Both the position numbers and the translations under genes were made by a program. 29,193 bases of DNA from NCBI GenBank assembly GCA_002403105.1, contig DHHD01000062.1, positions 1-29,193 on the forward strand. The letters run 5' to 3'. Each line of letters begins with the position of its first letter. Positions within the stretch are counted from its first letter, which is position 1. This DNA is from Anaerolineaceae bacterium UBA4781. Lineage in GTDB: Bacteria > Chloroflexota > Anaerolineae > Anaerolineales > Anaerolineaceae. Below are positions 1 through 6,468 of this stretch, in pieces. The notes beneath the pieces were generated by a model that searched no databases, was not told the origin of the DNA, and saw only the letters and a list, made by a program, of their open reading frames with translations.

Positions 1-71
1 CGAATCGCCACAACCAGCAGAACAGCCAGCCCTGCCAGAAATGGAAATGGATAGAAATCAAAGATTTTAAT
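1..71 (-). CDS. Partial membrane protein, N-terminus only (possible ATT start)
   Basis: The minus strand at the left edge has a perfect ribosome binding site (AGGAGG, 77-82) five bases before an ATT codon at 69-71. From there an open frame runs off the window. It reads (M)KIFDFYPFPF followed by LAGLAVLLVVAI, a short cytoplasmic stretch then a transmembrane helix. No ATG, GTG or TTG occurs in this frame between an upstream TAG and the helix, so either ATT initiates, which is rare, or the reading is wrong. A TTG in another frame lies 15 bases from the binding site, too far, and gives a less natural peptide. A -10-like TACAAT lies upstream at 100-105. Family cannot be named from 23 residues. Confidence 0.4.
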   Translation of the reverse strand, partial: MKIFDFYPFPFLAGLAVLLVVAI

Positions 72-99
72 AAAGGCCTCCTAATGTTTAAACTATGGT

Positions 100-105
100 A
101 TTGTA
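100..105 (-). promoter_or_regulatory. -10-like hexamer before the left-edge gene
   Basis: TACAAT on the minus strand, 18 bases upstream of the AGGAGG of the left-edge gene. No convincing -35 hexamer is visible at 16-18 bases. It supports a transcript entering the left edge but is weak alone. Confidence 0.25.
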
Positions 106-245
106 CCCTCCATGCAGAACAATGCTATTTTTAATTAATAGAAAATGGATGAAGCAGTATTTCACATCCCTCACCCATCACATGATTCTCAATTACTCAC
201 ACAATGTCATTTATTTGTAAATAGGATAGGAGAGGTCGTTCAATT

Positions 246-1103
246 TCAATCTTTCTCCAACACAAGATGATACCCAGTAGGAGCAGGATACTCGTTTTTA
301 AATGGATCCTTTAGGTATGGCTTGGTCGAAGTATGCTGCAGCAGTTTCGCCAGCGTTTGCATATGCAGCAGCACTGCCTGATCGAATTTACGGGCAAACC
401 AACCCTGCTCTGCCATCGCCCAGAAGCGGTAATAGCGCAGACTCTCCTGGATCACCCCGCATGGATCATAAAAACCCTCCAGATGGCTGATGGAGTAACC
501 GGCTTGCGCTGCCAGGTCGCGCAGGGCAAAATGGGTCAGGCGTTGAAAATCAAGAGGTGCTTGGTGAATTTTTAAATAAAAGGGGATGGCGATGATGATC
601 CTGCCGTGCGGTTTTAACATGGTATGCATGGAACGCAGCAAATCCAGCGGCGAAGCAACATGTTCCAGCACATTCATCAGTAAGATCGCATCCAGGCTCG
701 CATCGCGAAAGGGATTCAACTGGGTGAGGTCACACACCACATCCACTTCTGGGTATGGATACACATCCAGCAAGATGTGTAGGAAATCTGTATAGAAAGA
801 AAGGAAATCACCACGCCCGGCGCCCACATCCAGGATCAGGGAATCTTTGGTTAATTGTTGAAGTTGTTCTTTCAGAAAAGCACCGTTGGCATTCCGCCAA
901 GCGGTATCTTTACCCGCCCCACGTTCGCGCAGTTCAGAGGGATTAATAGCAGCCGGGGGTTCTGTAAAGAGGATCGCATTTCCATCCTTTTTGTAGATCT
1001 TTCTGCATTTTTCGCAGTGAATCTGAGCGTTCTTAAGGCTCAAGAGGCTGTGGCATTGCGGACAGACTATTATTTTAAAGAGATCCACATTTTTATTTTC
1101 CAT
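246..1103 (-). CDS. Class I SAM-dependent methyltransferase with N-terminal zinc ribbon
   Basis: A 285-aa protein. Residues 11-35 form a Trm112-like zinc ribbon with two Cys pairs (CPQC at 14-17 and CEKC at 30-33). A Rossmann methyltransferase domain follows, with the SAM-binding motif LDVGAGRG at 91-98 and a later post-motif LLMNVLEHV typical of Methyltransf_11 proteins. The acceptor cannot be predicted; such ribbon-methyltransferase proteins often lie beside glycan or lipid genes, and the truncated membrane protein to the left would fit that. The frame extends upstream to a TTG at 1127, but the ATG at 1103 has AGGGA six bases before it and is preferred. A 14-codon upstream frame with its own AGGAG overlaps this start (1093-1137). 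Confidence 0.85.
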   Translation of the reverse strand: MENKNVDLFKIIVCPQCHSLLSLKNAQIHCEKCRKIYKKDGNAILFTEPPAAINPSELRERGAGKDTAWRNANGAFLKEQLQQLTKDSLILDVGAGRGDFLSFYTDFLHILLDVYPYPEVDVVCDLTQLNPFRDASLDAILLMNVLEHVASPLDLLRSMHTMLKPHGRIIIAIPFYLKIHQAPLDFQRLTHFALRDLAAQAGYSISHLEGFYDPCGVIQESLRYYRFWAMAEQGWFARKFDQAVLLHMQTLAKLLQHTSTKPYLKDPFKNEYPAPTGYHLVLEKD

Positions 1104-1252
1104 CGAAATTCCCTGTTTGGTTTTCAATCCTATTCATTGACCGTCGACTCCTTCTTATTTTATCCCACGCATCAAGAATAATACAGCGACCGGAAAATAT
1201 TCCATTTATAAATATAGAATGAGGTGTTTTCTATTTGCTTCATATTTAATTC

Positions 1253-1283
1253 AAAACGGAGCAGAAAAATTCTGCTCCGTTTT
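1253..1283 (-). terminator. Intrinsic terminator of the cold-shock gene
   Basis: A 14-bp perfect stem (1253-1266 with 1270-1283) and a 3-base loop, starting 22 bases after the cold-shock stop codon. The stem ends in AAAA/TTTT, so it can terminate in both directions; on the minus strand the RNA ends ...CUCCGUUUU. Confidence 0.85.
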
Positions 1284-1305
1284 TGTTTCGTTATTTCGGA
1301 AGATC

Positions 1306-1515
1306 TTAGAGTACGACGACGTTCTCAGCTTGCAAGCCTTTGGGGCCTTTAGCAACTGTGAACTCTACGCGCTGTCCTTCTTCCAGATTGCGATAACCAT
1401 CACCAACGATGGCATTGAAGTGGACGAAGATGTCTTCGCCCTGTGTGCGGGTAATGAAACCGTAGCCTTTGCTACCATTGAACCATTTAACCGTACCTTG
1501 TTCTTTTTCAGACAT
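1306..1515 (-). CDS. csp: Cold-shock protein, CspA family
   Basis: A 69-aa single cold-shock domain, the usual length. The RNA-binding motifs RNP1 (KGYGFI, 16-21) and RNP2 (DIFVHF, 28-33) are intact, as is the conserved GTVKWFN start. It is expected to bind single-stranded RNA and DNA as a cytoplasmic RNA chaperone. AAGGAG lies nine bases before the ATG. Its own promoter (1583-1611) and terminator (1253-1283) make it a monocistronic unit with a leader of about 60 nt. That is shorter than the 150-nt-plus leaders of E. coli cold-inducible csp genes, so cold regulation cannot be claimed from sequence. It is divergent from deoB. Confidence 0.97.
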   Translation of the reverse strand: MSEKEQGTVKWFNGSKGYGFITRTQGEDIFVHFNAIVGDGYRNLEEGQRVEFTVAKGPKGLQAENVVVL

Positions 1516-1582
1516 GATTTGAAACTCCTTTCTTGTATAGTATTGCCGTTACAAGTATTTGTTCCAAATCAAGATATTACTC

Positions 1583-1611
1583 TTTATATTAGAACCTTTG
1601 TTAACCAGCAA
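1583..1611 (-). promoter_or_regulatory. Sigma-70-type promoter of the cold-shock gene
   Basis: On the minus strand TTGCTG (1606-1611) is separated by exactly 17 bases from TATAAA (1583-1588). Transcription would start near 1576, giving a leader of about 60 nt. Confidence 0.65.
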
Positions 1612-1790
1612 TTCAGTGTACCTCATATTTCAAATCTGTGTGTTAACAGTTTCTATGATTCAAACCTGCATCTACATAGGTAATAATTCATGAAAAAAGA
1701 GGTTTTATTTGAAAATAATATATTTTTTCTTCCAGCTTTATCGAGCAGGGTATAATCAGAAAATTACTTTTAGCGAACAGGATTTGGAAT

Positions 1791-2972
1791 ATGAACATTA
1801 AACGTATTGCAGTTGTCGTGCTGGATGGGGTTGGTGCCGGGGAATTGCCGGATGCCGATGATTATGGAGATATCGGCAGCAATTCACTCTCCAATACTGC
1901 TCGCGTGCTGGGTGGATTGAACCTGCCCAATATGGGTGAAATGGGATTGGGAAACATTACCCCCATGAAAGGCGTACCACCCCGCGAGCAAACCCGTGGC
2001 GCATACGGTAAGTGCCGCGAAGCTTCCAAGGGTAAAGATTCCGTAACCGGGCATTGGGAATTAATGGGAATCGAGGTAAGAAAACCTTTCCCCACCTACC
2101 CTAACGGATTCCCAAAAGAAGTGCTGGACGAATTCAAGCGCTTGACCGGATACGAAGTGTTGGGGAATAAAGCCGCTTCAGGAACGGAGATCCTCAAAGA
2201 ATTGGGTGAAGAGCACGTGCGCACCGGAAAGCCCATTGTTTACACATCAGCAGATTCGGTCTTTCAGATCGCTGCGCATGAAGATGTTATCCCGGTCGAA
2301 GAGCTTTATCGCCTATGCGCAACCGCTCGCGAGATGCTGAAAGGTGACCATGCGGTAGGGCGGGTGATCGCGCGCCCCTTTAATGGAGACAGCGCTGAAA
2401 CCTTTGCACGCACCAAACGGCGGCATGATTATCCGCTGCTTGCCCCCACTGACACCATGCTGGATACACTACTGAAAGCCGGGCACAAAGTATACGCCAC
2501 CGGCAAGATCGATGACCTGTTCGGCAACCGTGGTATCAGCCAAACACACCATTCTGTTTTTAATATGGAAAGCATTCAAGCCATGGTCGATTTTATGGAT
2601 GAAGATTTCACCGGGCTGGTTTTTGCCAATCTGGTTGAATTTGACATGACCTATGGTCATCGTAATGATGTAAAAGGCTTTGGTCAAAAACTCGAAGAAT
2701 TCGACGCGTATATCCCAACCATTCGAGAAAAAATGCAGGATACCGATTTCGCCATGATCGTAGCAGATCACGGAGTAGACCCAACAACCCAAAGCACTGA
2801 CCATTCACGCGAATACATTCCTCTGCTGGTTTTCGGAAACCCCATTAAAAACGATGTCAATCTGGGCATACGCCAATCATTTGCGGATGTAGCAGCCACC
2901 ATTGGCGAAACATTCAAAGTAAGAACTCCCGAGATAGGCACCAGTTTTCTGAAGGACATTTTGTCAGATTGA
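1791..2972 (+). CDS. deoB: Phosphopentomutase
   Basis: A 393-aa member of the alkaline phosphatase superfamily that interconverts ribose- or deoxyribose-5-phosphate and the 1-phosphate, linking nucleoside phosphorolysis to the pentose phosphate pathway. The family signatures are present: metal-ligand Asp12 in VVVLDGVGAG, the phospho-accepting Thr86 in KGKDSVTGHWE, the FDMTYGHRND segment, and the C-terminal VADHGVDP and TDHSREY metal motifs. Length is normal for the bacterial enzyme. AGGA lies about ten bases before the ATG, and a TATAAT sits at 1751-1756 without a clear -35. The matching nucleoside phosphorylase (deoD) is 8.5 kb away on the other strand, so there is no deo operon here. Confidence 0.97.
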   Translation: MNIKRIAVVVLDGVGAGELPDADDYGDIGSNSLSNTARVLGGLNLPNMGEMGLGNITPMKGVPPREQTRGAYGKCREASKGKDSVTGHWELMGIEVRKPFPTYPNGFPKEVLDEFKRLTGYEVLGNKAASGTEILKELGEEHVRTGKPIVYTSADSVFQIAAHEDVIPVEELYRLCATAREMLKGDHAVGRVIARPFNGDSAETFARTKRRHDYPLLAPTDTMLDTLLKAGHKVYATGKIDDLFGNRGISQTHHSVFNMESIQAMVDFMDEDFTGLVFANLVEFDMTYGHRNDVKGFGQKLEEFDAYIPTIREKMQDTDFAMIVADHGVDPTTQSTDHSREYIPLLVFGNPIKNDVNLGIRQSFADVAATIGETFKVRTPEIGTSFLKDILSD

Positions 2973-2988
2973 ATAAATAACTGATATT

Positions 2989-3036
2989 AAAAATACTCCT
3001 CTGATGTCACATTCAATTTCAGGGGAGTATTTTTTT
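2989..3036 (+). terminator. Intrinsic terminator of deoB
   Basis: A 14-bp stem (2991-3004 with 3019-3032, one G-U pair, plus flanking A-T pairs) with a 14-base loop and a run of seven T at 3030-3036, shortly after the deoB stop. Confidence 0.85.
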
Positions 3037-3103
3037 AGGGCAACACGCGTAGAATGCAAATATTTTTCCCGCACGTGTTTTCAGAACCCTTTCTATTGGT
3101 TTC

Positions 3104-3319
3104 TTAGAAGGATAACGGTGTGATCGGTCCAGGGTTGCTATCCCAAACCACGTACCAAACCTTGCCACAATTTGGGCAGGTCAATTCTAAAGAAAAATTA
3201 CCCGGTTCCGTTTGGTAAAAGAAAGGGACATAATCACCATTCGTAGGCCATTCTTTTGCCGCATGGTGTTTCCAACAATGCTGGCAGACCAGATCTCCCG
3301 CAAATTGTGATAAATGCAT
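3104..3319 (-). CDS. Small zinc-ribbon protein of unknown function
   Basis: A 71-aa protein with two CxxC knuckles: CQHC near residue 13 and CPNC near residue 49. That spacing fits one zinc site. Between them lies an aromatic stretch (DYVPFFYQ), and CPNCGKVWYVVWD follows. There is no signal peptide or membrane segment. I do not recognise the family and assign no role. The start is well supported: AAGGAGGT ends five bases before the ATG, and a promoter-like pair lies upstream (3411-3438). It is convergent with deoB and transcribed in the same direction as, but far downstream of, the HD-GYP operon. Confidence 0.75.
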   Translation of the reverse strand: MHLSQFAGDLVCQHCWKHHAAKEWPTNGDYVPFFYQTEPGNFSLELTCPNCGKVWYVVWDSNPGPITPLSF

Positions 3320-3410
3320 GCTTACCTCCTTAGGAATATTCCCAACTTCATTTCAACTTAAAAACTTTCAATGAGGGAGCAATGAACAATCCTCTCCCCC
3401 GGTATCTGAA

Positions 3411-3438
3411 ATTATACTGATATTTAATAGAAATTCAA
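3411..3438 (-). promoter_or_regulatory. Promoter of the 71-aa zinc-ribbon gene
   Basis: On the minus strand TTGAAT (3433-3438), 16 bases, then TATAAT (3411-3416). The implied leader is about 85 nt. The rest of 3320-3604 has no convincing gene. It holds an isolated perfect AAGGAGG (minus strand, near 3530) only two bases from an ATG that opens a 14-codon frame. Confidence 0.5.
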
Positions 3439-3604
3439 TCGGGATGTTTTTTGAGTTCAATTCTTTTCAATTTAGAATTCGATCAGAGCCAAATCAAAAG
3501 ATCGTTCGTTAATCCTATCAGTCCCATAACCTCCTTGCTAACAACAATTGGATTTTCATCATCAAAAAATGCTTGGTCACGGTTTTAAGCAGCAATGCAT
3601 CGCT

Positions 3605-6076
3605 TTAGGGTCGATTGCTTATCACTTCAGGTAATTTATAACCCGTTTCAAATGCATGCAAACAAGCATCCACAACTTCCGCATCGTATAAAGTGCCTTT
3701 ATTTTTAAATATTTCATCTTTAGCGATCGCATATCCCAAAGATGGGCGATAGGGTCGGTGAGAAGACATGGCTTCAACCACATCCGCTACAGCAATAATT
3801 CTCGCCTCTAAAAGAATTTGCTTCGCTTTCAACCCTTGCGGATAACCAGATCCATTCATTCTCTCATGATGTTGAAAAACTATTTGAGCTAAAGGCCAGG
3901 GGAATTCAATATTCTTTAGCATATCGAAGCCAACTTGTGGGTGCATTTTCACCAGATTGTATTCATTAACGCTTAACTTTCCCGGTTTACTGAGAATTTC
4001 AGCAGGAACAGCAATTTTACCCAGATCATGGATGATGCCCGCAATGCGTACCCCTTCTATTGTTTCGCTCGATAGTTGCATTTCAGCAGCAATGGCAGCA
4101 GCCAGATCACCCACTCGATTTTGATGACCCGCAGTATAGGGATCACGCATTTCCACAATCAATGCGATGGTTTGAATAATCCCATTCATGGTTTGTTGTA
4201 ATTTCGCCGTTAATTTCGCCTTAGCCCATGCGGCAGCCAATTGATTGGCAAATGCAGTGACTGCTGGAGCATCTTCACTAATCAGATTCTTTGATTGTAC
4301 TGAAAATACACCAATTACCGTTTCTTCCACTATAAGAGGAGCAATAATGATTCTGGGTTCTCGTATAAATCCTTTAAAGCTTGCGGGGACCTGGTCAGTA
4401 AATTTTGGAAATATTTGATCCAGTATCTTTTGTATGTCTTCCACAAAAATAGATTCTTTTTTACGCACAACCCTCTTGAACAGATCGATCGCATCAATTG
4501 GTAAGGAAAAATTTTCCCGCAACAATTCGATTGATCTGGAGGATTCATTCAAAGGCAGATCACAATGCAAACAGATCGAGAACATTCCGGTTTTGATATC
4601 ATCAATTGGAAATAACCGACAGTTGATATCCAGTTTGGCAAGTTCCACCACCATGGTAGTAAATATCGCATCAGGTGTCAGCGCAGTGGCAGTAACTACC
4701 GAGGCGTTGTTTAACGCATCAAAAAATTGCGCCGCTTGTTTACGCCTGGTAATGTCACGAATAATGGTGGTAAAACCAAGTTCTTCTCCCAGATAGGTAA
4801 AGGTCATTTCTACATCCAGAAGTCGTCCATCTTTCGTGAACAGTTGAGATTCCCAGGCGCGTTTATATCCTTTTTTTCGAACCTCTTCTACAATTTCTTC
4901 CATTTGTTTTCTATATTGTTCCGGAACAAATTCAAGGGTTGATTCTCCAATTCGCTCTTCTTTTGAATAACCAAAAACCTCTTCGGCACCCCGGCTCCAA
5001 TCTGTGGTGAATCCATCGTCATCGAACGTTACAATGGCATCGATAGATGTTTCAACCAGAATACGATAGCGATATTCAGATTGTTTGATCTTTTCAAAAA
5101 GGTGATTCTTTTCGATCACAACAGCCACATTATTAACTATGGTTTCCAGATCACGCACGATCTTCTCATCGAATTTCTCAGGATCATCATTTAAAAAACA
5201 CCATACCCCCATTAACTGTTTTTCATAAACTGCCGGGAGAAATAATGCGGATTTAATTGTAGGTACTTCAGTGAGCCAAAGTAGGTCAGTGAACCCATCA
5301 TTAATGGTAAGTGGTTCACGAGTTTGCCCAACCATCCCCACTAATCCCCGCTTTTCACCCAGATCAAATACCCATTCGAGTTGTAGTTTTTCAAGATCCG
5401 TTTTACCAAAACCAATTGCCGCTTTCAAGTTGATCTTCTTTTTCCCTTCGCTATATTCGAAATAGAAAGCATGATCACAGCCGACTGCGCCAATCACTTT
5501 TTCTAATATATAAGCCAGCAATTCATCTTGAGGAATCGAGGTGGTCAGATCTACACTGGTTTGGAAAAGCGCAGACAACCGCTTATTAGCCTGTTCCAAT
5601 TCCAGCATTTTATCTTCCATTTTGCGAATCAAGGCTTCATTGTATTTTTTAAAAAAAACTTTCTCCTCTGTAATCGGGCTGGAAGGGAATTCTGGTTTTT
5701 TCTTTTTGAATTGATCCAGGACTTCTTTAACGATCCTGATAAATACATCTACTTCTGCTGGTTTCCGAACAAATCTTTCCGCCCCGAGGCTGAGCGCGAA
5801 ATCTTCATCTTTTGGATCTGTATACGTGGCGGTATAGAAAATGAAGGGAATTCCTCTCAGCTGTTCATCCGTTTTCCATTGTCGGCATAAACTGAAACCA
5901 TCCATGCCTGGCATGAGAATATCAGAAATGATCAGATCAGGGGGATTTGTGCGAGCTGCTTCCAAAGCTTCGATCCCATTTTGAACAGGTACTACATCAT
6001 ACCGCTGCCCTTCTAAAAGCAATTTTAGAATATATCGATTTTGCTCATTATCATCAACAACTAGAATTTTTGTCAT
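3605..6076 (-). CDS. Response regulator with GAF-PAS-GAF and HD-GYP output (c-di-GMP phosphodiesterase)
   Basis: An 823-aa cytoplasmic protein. Domains in order: receiver (about 1-118, phospho-acceptor Asp52 in SDILMPGMDG); a linker helix; GAF (about 172-325); PAS with its C-terminal cap (about 335-447); a second, divergent GAF (about 455-617); HD-GYP (about 628-815). The HD-GYP site is intact: GHQNRV, HDLGK (HD at 683-684), MHP, and HHERMNGSGYP (736-745). It should hydrolyse c-di-GMP, probably gated by phosphorylation and two more ligand sites. The ATG at 6076 is preferred over an upstream in-frame TTG at 6085 that adds three residues before the usual MTKILVVDD start. It follows the lone receiver by 29 bases and ends the kinase operon. 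Confidence 0.93.
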   Translation of the reverse strand: MTKILVVDDNEQNRYILKLLLEGQRYDVVPVQNGIEALEAARTNPPDLIISDILMPGMDGFSLCRQWKTDEQLRGIPFIFYTATYTDPKDEDFALSLGAERFVRKPAEVDVFIRIVKEVLDQFKKKKPEFPSSPITEEKVFFKKYNEALIRKMEDKMLELEQANKRLSALFQTSVDLTTSIPQDELLAYILEKVIGAVGCDHAFYFEYSEGKKKINLKAAIGFGKTDLEKLQLEWVFDLGEKRGLVGMVGQTREPLTINDGFTDLLWLTEVPTIKSALFLPAVYEKQLMGVWCFLNDDPEKFDEKIVRDLETIVNNVAVVIEKNHLFEKIKQSEYRYRILVETSIDAIVTFDDDGFTTDWSRGAEEVFGYSKEERIGESTLEFVPEQYRKQMEEIVEEVRKKGYKRAWESQLFTKDGRLLDVEMTFTYLGEELGFTTIIRDITRRKQAAQFFDALNNASVVTATALTPDAIFTTMVVELAKLDINCRLFPIDDIKTGMFSICLHCDLPLNESSRSIELLRENFSLPIDAIDLFKRVVRKKESIFVEDIQKILDQIFPKFTDQVPASFKGFIREPRIIIAPLIVEETVIGVFSVQSKNLISEDAPAVTAFANQLAAAWAKAKLTAKLQQTMNGIIQTIALIVEMRDPYTAGHQNRVGDLAAAIAAEMQLSSETIEGVRIAGIIHDLGKIAVPAEILSKPGKLSVNEYNLVKMHPQVGFDMLKNIEFPWPLAQIVFQHHERMNGSGYPQGLKAKQILLEARIIAVADVVEAMSSHRPYRPSLGYAIAKDEIFKNKGTLYDAEVVDACLHAFETGYKLPEVISNRP

Positions 6077-6105
6077 ATTATCCAACCACTTTCTGAGAAT
6101 CCGCT

Positions 6106-6468
6106 TTAAAAATATTTTTCAATGCTAGAAATAAATGTATCGGGATCAATGGGTTTCGTTATGTGATCAGTACAACCGGCTGCCAAAGCCTTCTCGCGAT
6201 CCCCCGGCATGGCAAACGAAGTGATTGCGATAATGGGGATTACTTTCTTCACCAGCAATTTTCTTAATTCACTCGCTACCATATACCCATCCATTTCGGG
6301 GAGTTGGATGTCAAGCAGGATCATATCCGGATCGATTCTTTTTACCAATGCTATTCCTTCTGGCCCGGTGCGCGCTTGGAAAACTTCATAACCATGTTTT
6401 TCTAAAATGAAAGTTTCAAGATAGATATTCTGTTCGTTATCTTCAATTAACAATATTTTTCGGTTCAT
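6106..6468 (-). CDS. Single-domain response regulator
   Basis: A 120-aa receiver with no output domain. The acidic pair is in LLIEDNEQN, the phospho-acceptor is Asp53 in LLDIQLPEMDG, and the switch residues are in AITSFA and ITKPID. The reading frame extends 28 residues further up (GTG or similar start at 6552), but only inside the kinase gene; MNRKILLIED is the normal receiver start. Its ATG lies inside the last codons of the kinase gene (26-bp overlap), so translation is probably coupled. It resembles the DivK/CheY type that shuttles phosphoryl groups or competes with the neighbouring HD-GYP regulator for the same kinase. Confidence 0.93.
   Translation of the reverse strand: MNRKILLIEDNEQNIYLETFILEKHGYEVFQARTGPEGIALVKRIDPDMILLDIQLPEMDGYMVASELRKLLVKKVIPIIAITSFAMPGDREKALAAGCTDHITKPIDPDTFISSIEKYF

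Noticed and set aside
302..1181. Plus-strand open frames opposite the methyltransferase gene
   Set aside because: They are shadows: no domains, no ribosome binding sites, and the minus-strand protein has a clear zinc ribbon and SAM motif.
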